DNA of 64,000 bases from Pseudomonas sp. MPC6 (GTDB lineage Bacteria > Pseudomonadota > Gammaproteobacteria > Pseudomonadales > Pseudomonadaceae). The translations under genes were made by a program, and so were the position numbers. Where the stretch lies: the NCBI RefSeq assembly GCF_006094435.1, contig NZ_CP034783.1, positions 4,615,001 through 4,679,000 on the forward strand. Direction: 5' to 3'. Shown here piece by piece: positions 45,601-55,075 of this stretch; position 1 is the stretch's first letter; the number at the start of each line of letters is the position of its first letter. The notes below the pieces were generated by a model, which was given only the letters and a program-made list of their open reading frames with translations, ran no database searches and was not told the DNA's origin.

Positions 45601-46556
45601 CTACTTTCGGGAAACAAACTTGCCCTTTCGCGTTCCTTGCGGATAAATGGAGCGCGTTGCCTTGTCCAGATAACCACCCTGGCGCACAAAGCTGACCGCT
45701 TGATTGTTACGACGACTGCGCATCCAGGTGATCCATTGCAACAGTTCAAAGTGCCCCAGTTGATCGATAAGCAACAAAAACTGCTCACGCCAGCGTGTAC
45801 TGCCGCCCATGCCCAACCCTGAGCGCCGCTTAAGGTCCTGGATACTTTGGCCATCCATCACCCCTTTCAGGAAATCGACCCAGAGTTCAGGCCGGATCAT
45901 CCCAACCAGCGGTGTCCCGGACAGAATGGAAAAGCAGGTCACGCAGGGATCGCACTTGAACTTCGGGCGAATGCCTTTAATTCGATAGGTCCGCGTTCCC
46001 CCACACCTTGGGCACGTCGCGTGCTGTGCATTCAGCATCGTCTCGATCCAGGTGATGACTGCTTGCTGTTGCGCCGCGATGTGCTGGGGCGGTTGCAGGT
46101 TTTCCCGGTAATGGCGTGTCGTCCACCACTGATGCAACTCAGGGCACTCCTCAGCCATCACCTCCCGGACCGCCTGCCCCCAGCTGAAGTAGACCTTGTT
46201 GTTATGCCCAAACGAGGCGCGATCTGGACGCTGGACCAACCGGCCAGCAGGTACACCGCAAACGTCGACCACAGGTCCATCCGGTGCATGTTTGCAAAGG
46301 GGGAATCGCTCAAACTGTTGCAGCTCTTGCGACAGGAACCGCAGTAGTAGCGCGGGAGTCGTTGTCGGCCACGATTGTTATGAAGGGTCACGTTGGTATT
46401 GCCACACCACGGGCAGTACTTCACTCGCCGATGCGGCAATTCGTGCAGATAGCGGATCAACCGATCGGCTTCGGGGCGCAGGTTTGCCGGGAGGCATACG
46501 TCGTAATCGGGTAGTTCGCCGTGTCCGGGGATTGGTAGTGAGGGAAGTTGGGTCAT
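45601..46556 (-). pseudogene. Frameshifted DUF746-type double zinc-ribbon protein
   Basis: Two frames make one protein of about 318 residues. The first (from ATG 46556) has CPWCGNTNVTL ... YYCGSCRKSCNSLSDSPFANM; the second has CPRCGGTRTYRIKG ... CDPCVTCFSILSGTPLVGM followed by a helical part. Each half is a C-x2-C/C-x2-C zinc ribbon plus helices, the layout of DUF746 and transposase-like zinc-ribbon proteins. The break is near 46202-46210, where one missing base (RLGI to NNKVYFSWGQAV) would rejoin the frames. It starts eight bases after the second DUF6708 gene, at the end of the T6SS unit. Inactive as read, or a sequencing error. Confidence 0.7.
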
Positions 46557-46564
46557 TACAAACT

Positions 46565-47509
46565 CTATGACTGTTCCATAAGTAACATTGGTTCCGCCTG
46601 CGCAGCCAGTTCAGCGTTGCGTTTTGCTATGGCTTCTTCAAGTTCCGGGGAGCGTTTGGCCGACTGCTCGGGGGGCAAGGGTTTGGACCATTCGATGATG
46701 TCGGGATAGGACAGGTCTGGCGGATGAGAAAGCTTCAAATCCTGAAGTTTCTCTGCCAAATACGTCCCCAAAATCGTAATGCAAAATATTCCCCATAAAA
46801 CGCCTAACAAGTTGCCCTTGCGCAAGTCGGTGATGATCGAACCAATTTGCGTTTCTTCATAAGGTGCAACGCCTACTCGACTTTCAGGGACAGCCTCCGC
46901 CCCAATCTCCATGTAACTGCGCATGCACTCCCACAACGCCATCGCCGTGGTGCCGCCTCCACAGTTGAAGCCCAGCGAAAAATGCTTGTTTTCTTCCTTG
47001 GCCTGCGGGTCCGGGTTTTCGAAACCGATGATCAGTAAACCCATCGTGGCTTTACCGGCCTGGCTGACCGACGACTGCTGGGTGGCGGCCGCCGTCACGG
47101 TTTCCCACGGGACGATCCAGTACTCGCCGTCGTCGCGGGGGACGCAGACTTCTCGGCGTTGGCGGTTGAAGCGTACCGGTAAAGGGACTTCGCGAAAGAG
47201 GCCTTGGATCAAAATCAGCGTCGGAACGCCCAAAATAACTGCCCCTAATATCAAAATACCTTGGCTGAAATCAGAGTCGAGATTTCGAGTAAAAAAAGAC
47301 ATGGCTAAAACCACCATCAACGACGGCCACATCGTCATCACCGCGGAACCGATGCTGTAGCTGCCAACATCGAGAAACACCTCGTTCTTGCGCCAGATGG
47401 TGTTGAGCACATCGGAGGGTTTTCTCCCCGTAGGGATGGGCAACGGCGCCAAATAATCGTGGCGCGAAAGCATCCGTTTTTTCGTGGTGCCTGCCGGGGG
47501 CGTGCTCAT
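46565..47509 (-). CDS. DUF6708 membrane protein, copy B (putative T6SS immunity-type protein)
   Basis: 314 residues, near-identical to copy A in residues 1-203 (two hydrophobic segments about 55-75 and 84-104) but different in about 204-259, then similar again (EWSKPLPPEQ-AKRSPELE). The divergent part holds its own membrane segment (LLGVLWGIFCITILGTYLA). The ATG overlaps the stop of the orphan effector tip by the tetramer ATGA. Position after a pore-forming VasX-like effector and membrane location suggest immunity, but this is inference. Confidence 0.75.
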   Translation of the reverse strand: MSTPPAGTTKKRMLSRHDYLAPLPIPTGRKPSDVLNTIWRKNEVFLDVGSYSIGSAVMTMWPSLMVVLAMSFFTRNLDSDFSQGILILGAVILGVPTLILIQGLFREVPLPVRFNRQRREVCVPRDDGEYWIVPWETVTAAATQQSSVSQAGKATMGLLIIGFENPDPQAKEENKHFSLGFNCGGGTTAMALWECMRSYMEIGAEAVPESRVGVAPYEETQIGSIITDLRKGNLLGVLWGIFCITILGTYLAEKLQDLKLSHPPDLSYPDIIEWSKPLPPEQSAKRSPELEEAIAKRNAELAAQAEPMLLMEQS

Positions 47510-47936
47510 CGTTTGTCCTTGGGTTGCAGGTAAATGGCGCCGGGATGGTCCTCGCCGAGCGGGTAGTTCGGTACACGATCCAGTTGCGGTGTCGGGTCGG
47601 CCCACAGCGCTATCACGCCGGTGGTGTCATTCAGGGTAAAGGCAAGTCCTCGTTCACCGCCGATGAAGGTGCGAGCGCCGAGCATCGCGGTCAATGGCGT
47701 GCGATAACGCAAGCGCAGTGAAACAGTGCTGGGTGTTGTGCCCACGACGTTGGCCAGCTCTTTGAAGGGGCCACTCAGGCGCAAGCCCTGACCTTCCTGG
47801 TGCGGTATCCACTGACAGAGGCTGCTGGACAACCCATGAGGCGTCATGTCGCGCCAGGGGCGCGGGGCTTTGTAGCGGTGGATCGGGCTGTTTTTGATCA
47901 GGTCGGACAGCCTTGAGTATTCGTCGTCAAGCCAAC
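47506..47936 (-). pseudogene. Orphan C-terminal tip of the VasX-like effector
   Basis: About 140 codons near-identical to the last 130 residues of the 1095-residue effector (LIKNSPI-x2-YK, GQGLRLSGPFKEL, TAMLGARTFIGGERGLAF, GAIYLQPKDKR). DNA similarity to the full gene begins at about 47901 (matching 49284). It lacks the rest of the effector; the first usable ATG is at 47847 (MTPHGLSSSL). It could be silent, a recombination donor, or a separately made domain. It ends with the same ATGA overlap with DUF6708 copy B as the full effector has with copy A. Confidence 0.75.
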
Positions 47937-48895
47937 TCTCGCTCTGCCTGCATGGCCAGTTCAGCGTTGCGTTTGGCGATGGCGTCTTCCAGTTCCGGGG
48001 AGCGTTTGGCCCACTGCTCAGGGGGCAAGGGTTTGGACCATTCGGTGATTTCGGGATAGGGCAAATCGGGCGGCGGTGATAACTTCCAGGCTTCCAACAT
48101 CATGGCCAGTGGAGCACCTAGAAGTACGGCCGCAATGACCAGCCACAATGCTTTGCCAATTTCTTGCGCTATCAGGTATTGCCTGATGCCATCTACATAT
48201 TCACAGCAGATGCCCCAAAAGACGTTTCTGCCGCGCAGCTTTTCTCGTCCGCCCTCAAAATCATTTGTGACTGGCAGAACCTCCGGGCCTATCTCCATAT
48301 AACTGCGCATGCACTCCCACAACGCCATCGCCGTGGTGCCGCCGCCACAGTTGAAGCCTAACGAAAAATGCTTGTTTTCTTCCTTGGCCTGCGGGTCCGG
48401 GTTTTCGAAACCAATGATCAGTAAACCCATCGTGGCTTTACCGGCCTGGCTGACCGACGACTGCTGGGTGGCGGCTGCCATCACGGTTTCCCAGGGGACG
48501 ATCCAGTACTCGCCGTCGTCGCGGGGGACGCAGACTTCTCGGCGCTGGCGATTGAAGCGTACCGGTAAAGGGACTTCGCGAAAGAGGCCTTGGATCAAAA
48601 TCAGCGTCGGAACGCCTAAAATAACTGCCCCTAATATCAAAACACCTTGGCTGAAATCAGAGTCGAGATTTCGAGTAAAAAAAGACATGGCTAAAAACAC
48701 CATCAGCGTCGGCCACATTGTCATCACCGCCGAACCGATGCTGTAGTTGCCAATATCGAGAAATACCTCGTTTTTGCGCCAAATGGTGTTGAGCACGTCT
48801 GAAGGTTTTCTCCCCGTAGGGATGGGCAAAGGCGCCAAATAGTCATTGCGCGAAAGCATCCGCTTTTCTGTGGTGCCTGCCGGTGGCGTGCTCAT
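47927..48895 (-). CDS. DUF6708 membrane protein, copy A (putative T6SS immunity-type protein)
   Basis: 322 residues. Two hydrophobic segments in the N-terminal third (VMTMWPTLMVFLAM, GVLILGAVILGVPTLILI) and one near 250-268 (LWLVIAAVLLGAPLAMML); between them a soluble part with WIVPWETV and FNCGGGTTAMALWEC. Its start overlaps the effector stop by four bases (ATGA), so the two are translationally coupled. DUF6708 genes accompany VasX-type effectors in Pseudomonas as far as I recall; the membrane location suits protection against an inner-membrane pore former. Confidence 0.78.
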   Translation of the reverse strand: MSTPPAGTTEKRMLSRNDYLAPLPIPTGRKPSDVLNTIWRKNEVFLDIGNYSIGSAVMTMWPTLMVFLAMSFFTRNLDSDFSQGVLILGAVILGVPTLILIQGLFREVPLPVRFNRQRREVCVPRDDGEYWIVPWETVMAAATQQSSVSQAGKATMGLLIIGFENPDPQAKEENKHFSLGFNCGGGTTAMALWECMRSYMEIGPEVLPVTNDFEGGREKLRGRNVFWGICCEYVDGIRQYLIAQEIGKALWLVIAAVLLGAPLAMMLEAWKLSPPPDLPYPEITEWSKPLPPEQWAKRSPELEDAIAKRNAELAMQAERELA

Positions 48896-51800
48896 CGTTT
48901 GTCCTTGGGTTGCAGGTAAATAGCGCCGGGGTGGTCCTCGCCGAGCGGGTAGTTCGGTGCACGATCCAGTTGCGGTGTCGGGTCGGCCCGCAGTTCTATC
49001 ACGCCGGTGGTGTCATTCAAGGTAAAGGCAAGTCCTCGTTCACCGCCGATAAAGGTGCGAGCGCCAAGCATCGCGGTCAATGGCGTGCGATATCGCAACC
49101 GCAGCGAAACAGTGCTGGGTTTTGTCCTCAATACGTTTTCGAGCTCTTTGAAGGGGCCGCTCAAACGTAAGCCCTGTCCCTCCTTGAACGGTATCCACTG
49201 ACAGACGCTGCTGGATAACCAGTGAGGCGTCATGTCTCGCCAAGGACGAGGTGGCTTGTAGTTGTTGATCGGGCTGTTTTTGATCAGATCGCGGTAACCC
49301 AGGGTATCCACGGGATCACCGAGCATGCTCAGTTCCAGGTAAGCACTGCCGGGCTCTGCGCCAGGCAAATCGATGGTCAGGGCATTAATCGAACTGACGG
49401 AAGCAAGTCCGGATGGGCCATTGCTACTGCCCAGCACTGAGCTGCTTTGCATGCTGACCCGGGGTGCATACAGGATGAAGTACAGCCGGTCGAGTTCGTC
49501 CTGTTGGGCTTTGGGCGCGATAGGCGCCAGATCGATCGCCCGCGCTTTTGACCAGCAGCAGAAGTTCAGGAAGTTTTGCAGCGGGGTTTGCTTCAAGAGC
49601 GCGGTGATCAGGTGCAGCACGCCCAGCACGAGAATGAGCCAGTTCAACGGTCCCATGTACAGCATGTAACGCGAGATGGCGACTTCGACGGTTATTGAGC
49701 CTGCCAAGGCGCGGGCGGTGTAGCTCAACCCTAACATCGCTTGGGCGCCGAAGGCCGCTATTTGTCCACCGACTACGCTCTGGCGCATCCTCAGCCACGG
49801 ATCGATTCGGTTTTGGGCGCTCTCGAGTTGTGTTTGGAGGGAATTGAACTCTGCGAATGCCGCACCGGCCGACAATCCGCCAATCACCCCACCAAACAGC
49901 GTAAGTGTAGGTGCGCTTCCGATCCTGCCATCAGGCAGCCGTACGGACATTTCTTTGACCCCAAACCCCTTCCGTACCTGATTATCAACCACCGCCACCA
50001 ACGCCACCGCCGCATACAACGTCGCCGAAACCGTGTCATTCACCCGCCGGCTGTCCATCCCCTCCAACACCCCGGCCTGACTCAAATAGTTATGCGCATT
50101 CAGCACGTTCAACAGCAACGCCGCCAACGGCACCACCCCGCCGCTATTGGCCACCACTGGCGAATTAACAATCTGTGCCACACGCCCCGCACCAATGGCC
50201 TTCCCGGTCGCCTTCGCCCAGTCGCCCAGCGCTTCGGCCTGTTGCCCCATTAACTTCCACACCTGGCGGCCGGCCTCGGTGACGAACTGCAAACGCGTAT
50301 TGCTGCCCAAACGCGCGGCGACAAAGACGCCCATCCAGGAGCGGCTGAAGGTGCCGTCACCCTGGAGCAACAACAACGAAGCCGCCAGCCGGTTGACCAG
50401 CACACTCCATTGGCTGCTCGCGTCGCGGGCCATGGCCGCGATGTCTTCCAGAACCACGGCGTTCAAGGGTGCCAAGGCCTGATGGGTGGCGCTGATGTTG
50501 TCCGAGGCCAGGGCGGCCATCAACTCGCCAAGGCGAGAGGTGCTGTTGACCGCCGTATCGATTGACGGGGTCCAGGCGTTGAACAGTTGTTTCAGGGCGC
50601 CGCCGTCGGGGGCTCGCACGTAATCGGCGTATTGCTCGGCGCCCTGGGCGCGCAGGCATTGGGCGGTCAGGCAGCCGGTGGCCAGTTCGGTCAGCCAATG
50701 GCGAGTGTCCAGGTCGGCGTAATCGACAAACCAGGTGCCGCTGACGGAGCGCTTGAGGTACACGCCCCGGTCGGCGAACAACGCGGTGTGACGCTGCTCG
50801 ATCTGTTGGTAGTGCGCCGCTGCGGTCTGCGCGAACCAGGTATTCATCGCCTCGAGGTCGATGTACTCGCCGACCTTGGCACTGAAGAGATGGTTGTTGA
50901 GGTTGGCGTGCTTTTCGGCGCGGTATTCGCGGACGACGAATTCCACTTCGTTGTACAAGTCCGCCGGAATAAAGGCTCGTACCGGCGCGACGATGGCCGC
51001 TATACGCGCATCGCGGGCGGCAACTTCGGCCTGAGTGGGCTGGCCACCGTATTGACGGGCCCGGGTTTCGGCCTTGAGTTCCTCATCCAGCCGATGCTGG
51101 GTGTCGAGCATGACTTGGCCCTGTTCGGGCGTGAGGCTGATGTCGCGATCCTTGTAGCGGTAGCTGATGGACCCGGCCAGTTCGGCGCCATCTTCACTGA
51201 TCAGGCTGCGCACGAACCCGCCGATGCTCAGGCGCAGGTTGTTATCACCTAGCCACTTTTCGTGACCCGCCTCGACCCCTTCCTGCTCGTGATTGATGTC
51301 ACGCAGCACGCCCAGATCGTCATCGAGGCAGGCAAAAACGGAAAAAAGGTCCTTGGCGTGTGCCTTGGCGCTGTCCAACCACTCCTGAGTGCCCTGACCG
51401 TCCCAGGGTTCGGCGCTCCACTCGCCTGGCGGCTGGTCGCAGGCGCCGGGGTATTGGGCGATGGCTTTCTCACGCACGCGCCCGCGGTGCATGGCGTCGG
51501 TGTAGGCCTTGATGTTGACCGGGGTCGGGTCTTTCATCACGGTTTCGCCCAGCGCGCCGGTATCCTCAGCACTCCATCGCCGGTCAGCTTTCATGGCCTG
51601 GGCGAAGGTGCCGGGGATGAGTTCGGCCATGACCTCGGCGGCTTTTTCCAGCGACGGGCAATGCTCGGCTTGCAGTTCGTTGGCCACGGTGCGCAAGGCC
51701 ACATGGCGCATGTGCGCACCGCGTTTGGCGCTGCTGTCGCTCAGCGATTGGCAGTGCTCGGGGTTCAATGGGAACTCGCTGTAGAGCATCCACGCGTCAT

Positions 51801-52179
51801 GGATTTTTTCCAGCGCCAGGCCGGTCAATGTGCCGTCGAGCACCAAGGTCGAATCGGCATCGAGCGCTTGCTCTCTGAGCAGACCCGTCGGCGAAACGGC
51901 ATAGCGTTTGAGGGGGCCTTTGTCCTGCCACAGATAAACAAATCCGGCCCGCAAGCGACGCGCCGCCATCGGACGGCTTTGCGTGTTCACGCCGGGAATG
52001 CAGCACGGATTGTCGGCCTTTTCTTCCGCCAAGGCATAGCGCACGGGGACCACGAACAGCTCGGATTGGCGGGCTGGGCACAGCGCCATCGGGCTGTTGA
52101 TGTCGATATGAGGCTGAGCCTTGGCGGCGAGTTCGGCCTGAGCGGCTCGGTCGATCATTGCCAGTTTTTCTGCGCTCAT
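48892..52179 (-). CDS. VasX-like pore-forming T6SS effector
   Basis: 1095 residues. The N-terminus carries the VasX N-terminal region (CPARQSELFVVPVRYALAEE, RLRAGFVYLWQ), which binds the DUF4123 adaptor for loading onto VgrG. A long helical middle follows. Hydrophobic segments cluster between about 660 and 880 (VVPLAALLLNVL, ATLYAAVALVAVV, LTLFGGVIGGLSAGAAF, YMGPLNWLILVLGVLHLI), as in colicin-type pore formers. The C-terminal about 190 residues are soluble. Predicted to be injected into rival cells to depolarise the inner membrane. Start overlaps the adaptor stop, stop overlaps DUF6708, both by ATGA. Confidence 0.85.
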   Translation of the reverse strand: MSAEKLAMIDRAAQAELAAKAQPHIDINSPMALCPARQSELFVVPVRYALAEEKADNPCCIPGVNTQSRPMAARRLRAGFVYLWQDKGPLKRYAVSPTGLLREQALDADSTLVLDGTLTGLALEKIHDAWMLYSEFPLNPEHCQSLSDSSAKRGAHMRHVALRTVANELQAEHCPSLEKAAEVMAELIPGTFAQAMKADRRWSAEDTGALGETVMKDPTPVNIKAYTDAMHRGRVREKAIAQYPGACDQPPGEWSAEPWDGQGTQEWLDSAKAHAKDLFSVFACLDDDLGVLRDINHEQEGVEAGHEKWLGDNNLRLSIGGFVRSLISEDGAELAGSISYRYKDRDISLTPEQGQVMLDTQHRLDEELKAETRARQYGGQPTQAEVAARDARIAAIVAPVRAFIPADLYNEVEFVVREYRAEKHANLNNHLFSAKVGEYIDLEAMNTWFAQTAAAHYQQIEQRHTALFADRGVYLKRSVSGTWFVDYADLDTRHWLTELATGCLTAQCLRAQGAEQYADYVRAPDGGALKQLFNAWTPSIDTAVNSTSRLGELMAALASDNISATHQALAPLNAVVLEDIAAMARDASSQWSVLVNRLAASLLLLQGDGTFSRSWMGVFVAARLGSNTRLQFVTEAGRQVWKLMGQQAEALGDWAKATGKAIGAGRVAQIVNSPVVANSGGVVPLAALLLNVLNAHNYLSQAGVLEGMDSRRVNDTVSATLYAAVALVAVVDNQVRKGFGVKEMSVRLPDGRIGSAPTLTLFGGVIGGLSAGAAFAEFNSLQTQLESAQNRIDPWLRMRQSVVGGQIAAFGAQAMLGLSYTARALAGSITVEVAISRYMLYMGPLNWLILVLGVLHLITALLKQTPLQNFLNFCCWSKARAIDLAPIAPKAQQDELDRLYFILYAPRVSMQSSSVLGSSNGPSGLASVSSINALTIDLPGAEPGSAYLELSMLGDPVDTLGYRDLIKNSPINNYKPPRPWRDMTPHWLSSSVCQWIPFKEGQGLRLSGPFKELENVLRTKPSTVSLRLRYRTPLTAMLGARTFIGGERGLAFTLNDTTGVIELRADPTPQLDRAPNYPLGEDHPGAIYLQPKDKR

Positions 52180-53009
52180 ACGCAGGACTCCTTGTCGGTG
52201 AGCTGCTGACGCGTCAGTTCGGCATTCAGGTTATCCAGGCGTTGCTCGGGCGATACCCCGGGCTCGGCCAACATGCTCCGGTAAGCGACGTGAGCCGGCG
52301 CATCGGGAAAGTCAGGGCCCAGCTCCGCGTGGAAGCGGGCCCAGAGCAGGACTTCATCGATGGCGCCGTAACCGTGACGCCCGGCACGGTGCTGGCACTG
52401 AGACGCCCACTGTTGCAGTGCAGAGGCATCCAGCCCTTGCAGGCAGTCAGGAAAATACTGCTGGCAATGTTCGATCAACCTTTGGGCGAAGCGCTGTCGT
52501 TGGGCGGTGCTCAGGTGCTCCAGTTGTTCCGGGGATAACAATAACCAGGGTCGATCCGCATACTGTGCAGCCGGTTGATCGGGGGTTTGCTGATGAATAT
52601 CCAGTTCCGGTAGACGGATCAGTCGTACAGGCCCCATCAAGCGATCACGCTCGCAGGCGGGTAACTGCACTAACCACAATGCCGCGATACGAGGGTCGTG
52701 GTAACGGAACAAGACCGTGACACCCCCGTCGACACGAACGTGAATCAGGCTACGTAAATGCTCAAGCACTACAGCTTCTTGCTCCTCTGACTCCAGCCAG
52801 ACACCACACGTCGCGCTCCAGTCCCGAAAAAAGGTATGCGCCAGCGGGCTATCAGGGGAAACAGGCACCAGTACCGGCCCGACTTCCTCCAATGGGCCAT
52901 AGACGGTTGTCTGATAGAGCGATTGAAACGTTGTACCCCCCAGCTCGAACAGACGCTCGGGCAGACGTTCAATCTGGGCGCGATCCAACAGCAGGTAAGC
53001 CTGACTCAT
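52176..53009 (-). CDS. DUF4123 T6SS effector adaptor
   Basis: 277 residues from the ATG at 53009. DUF4123 adaptors (Tap/TEC) bridge a VgrG tip with a cognate effector. The family opening AYLLLDRAQIERLPERLFEL and the FFRDWSATCGVWLES region are as expected. The gene lies exactly between VgrG and the VasX-like effector, with ATGA overlaps on both sides, so the three proteins are made in step. Confidence 0.87.
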   Translation of the reverse strand: MSQAYLLLDRAQIERLPERLFELGGTTFQSLYQTTVYGPLEEVGPVLVPVSPDSPLAHTFFRDWSATCGVWLESEEQEAVVLEHLRSLIHVRVDGGVTVLFRYHDPRIAALWLVQLPACERDRLMGPVRLIRLPELDIHQQTPDQPAAQYADRPWLLLSPEQLEHLSTAQRQRFAQRLIEHCQQYFPDCLQGLDASALQQWASQCQHRAGRHGYGAIDEVLLWARFHAELGPDFPDAPAHVAYRSMLAEPGVSPEQRLDNLNAELTRQQLTDKESCV

Positions 53010-55075
53010 GCCGTCATCTCCGCCAGTTTTTGACACACGGCACAGATCGGTGCTGCCTGTTGTGCTGCCTGAGTCAATGCCAGTTTTTGCGTACCCAGGG
53101 ATGGCGCAATCAGGGCCTGCGCAGCCACCGGAACCAATGACAGCGCGGGCTGCACAGGCACTCCGGGCACCGGAGCCCCACCCTGGACAATGGCCACACT
53201 GCTGAAAATTCCGCCCGAATTGATCACGATGTAGTGACCGCCGGCCTTGAGCGTCAGGCTCATCCCCGCATCGATCACCACGTTGGCCGCGGTGACGTGG
53301 GCCTGCGCACCGGCCTGGATCACCAAGGTGCCGCCTGCCGTCGTGCTGCTGTTGCCGGTGATGGTGATCAGTTCATCGCCGCCGATCACGGTGTTGCGCA
53401 CGCCTTGGGTGGTGTGCAACTCGTCGCCCTTGATCAGGCTGGCGCTGTGGTGGTCCACCTGTTCGAAACGGTCGTTGCTGATCAGGCTGTGGCTGTCGCG
53501 AGTGATCTGTTCGCGACGGTCATTGCCAATTTTGGTGTCGCTATCGTTGAGGATCAGTTGCTCGATATCGCGCTGCGCCCGCAAGTAGATTTGTTCCTGC
53601 CCGGCGCGGTCGTCCAGCGACAGCTCGTTGTAACCCCCGGTGTGCGGGGAGCTGTGGCTGCGCAAGACGGTTTTGGTTTTGTGCTCGGGCAATGGATGCG
53701 CTGCGGAGTTGACTTTGTTGACCACACACCCGGTGATCAACGGTTGGTCGGGATCACCTTCCAGGTAGGTGACGACGACTTCCATGCCGATGCGCGGGAT
53801 GGTCACCGCGCCAAAGTTTTCTCCCGCCCAACTGGATGAAACCCGCAGCCAGCAGCTGCTTTTTTCGCTGTTGAGTTCGGCCCGATCCCAAGGTAGCTCG
53901 ACCCGGACACGGCCATGCTCATCACAATAAATCTCTTCGCCGGCAGGCCCGGTGACCCGGGCGGTCTGGCTGACCAGCGCCGGTCTTTGTGCAGGTATCG
54001 GTGGCCGATAAAACACGTCCCAGGGAATGGCGCTGAAACTGTTGCGATAGCCTTGGGTAAAGTCGTCTTCAGGTTTGACGTCGCTGGTGATGGCCTCTTC
54101 CAGTGATTGAGGTTGTCGCCCAACGTGATGAAGGCTTACCAGCAACCACAAATCGTTGCAGGTTTTGCGCGGGTGTTCGGTCAAGTCGAAGAAGTAACCG
54201 CTGCGCAGCGCGGGTTGATCACTCTTGCCCTCGGCCAACCGGTAATCGGCACGGTGCCGCTCCAAGGCTTGGCGAGCGAGTTGTTTGCCGCGGCTTTCGT
54301 TCTTGATGAACACCGGGTAACGATAGTCTTCCAGCTCAGGGCTGAACTCGGCGCTGAAGCGGCTCTCCAGCAGCAGACTCGGCCGTTTCAGGTCATAGTC
54401 CCGGCGCGTGACCGTGCTGGTGCGGGTGCTGAGACGCAGGGAAAACTGGCTGACGACCGGGTTGTCCGCCACCATGCCGGAGTCTTGCTGATAAGGGGTT
54501 TCGCCCAGTTTGGGGAACCAGGTCTGGTCGTCGCTGAACACCAGCAGATGACCGTCTGGCGAATGCTGATGATGCCAGGCGATGCCGTCCTCGGCGCACA
54601 GGCGCTGGACGAACTCGAAGTCGCTTTCCCCGTATTGCGTGCAGTACTCGCGCTCGGGACTGGTGCTGACATGGAAGGCAAACGCATCGGCCTGAATGCC
54701 GTGGCCCTTGAACACCTGAGCGATGATTTGCGGCACGGTCAGGTGCTGGAAAATCCGCTGGTTGTGGCTGAATTGCAGGTAGTGCAACGCCGGGACCAGG
54801 GTCAGGTGATAACGGGTCAGGCGCTTGCCGGCCTCCCCCACCAATACGTCTTCGATACGGCCATGAAGGCCTTCGCCATCAAGACCGAACTGGAGAAACG
54901 CGGGCTGGCCGAGCAGGCTCTCCAGATCGAAATCCGGGTGTTCGCTGACCAGTTCCACGTGGATCGCATACAAGGCGCTGATGGCCTCGACACCGTCAAA
55001 GGCGAGGACGTTGAAATCGTTACGAACCGTGGGGATGTGCAACGAAAAATGCGCCGTATTGGCCGACTGGAACAT
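53006..55075 (-). CDS. vgrG: T6SS spike protein VgrG
   Basis: 689 residues. gp27-like base (1-370: FVQRLCAEDGIAWHHQH), gp5 OB-fold (EHGRVRVELPWDR ... WAGENFGAVTIPRIGMEVVV), then the beta-helical spike with VLRSHSSPHTGGYNELSLDD and repeated IGNDRREQI / ISNDRFEQV strands. After the spike comes a proline/alanine-rich tail of about 70 residues ending ICAVCQKLAEMTA, with a C-x2-C pair. No PAAR gene lies in the window. Start at 55075; a longer frame to 55138 is unsupported. It leads an orphan vgrG island without structural T6SS genes. Confidence 0.93.
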   Translation of the reverse strand: MFQSANTAHFSLHIPTVRNDFNVLAFDGVEAISALYAIHVELVSEHPDFDLESLLGQPAFLQFGLDGEGLHGRIEDVLVGEAGKRLTRYHLTLVPALHYLQFSHNQRIFQHLTVPQIIAQVFKGHGIQADAFAFHVSTSPEREYCTQYGESDFEFVQRLCAEDGIAWHHQHSPDGHLLVFSDDQTWFPKLGETPYQQDSGMVADNPVVSQFSLRLSTRTSTVTRRDYDLKRPSLLLESRFSAEFSPELEDYRYPVFIKNESRGKQLARQALERHRADYRLAEGKSDQPALRSGYFFDLTEHPRKTCNDLWLLVSLHHVGRQPQSLEEAITSDVKPEDDFTQGYRNSFSAIPWDVFYRPPIPAQRPALVSQTARVTGPAGEEIYCDEHGRVRVELPWDRAELNSEKSSCWLRVSSSWAGENFGAVTIPRIGMEVVVTYLEGDPDQPLITGCVVNKVNSAAHPLPEHKTKTVLRSHSSPHTGGYNELSLDDRAGQEQIYLRAQRDIEQLILNDSDTKIGNDRREQITRDSHSLISNDRFEQVDHHSASLIKGDELHTTQGVRNTVIGGDELITITGNSSTTAGGTLVIQAGAQAHVTAANVVIDAGMSLTLKAGGHYIVINSGGIFSSVAIVQGGAPVPGVPVQPALSLVPVAAQALIAPSLGTQKLALTQAAQQAAPICAVCQKLAEMTA

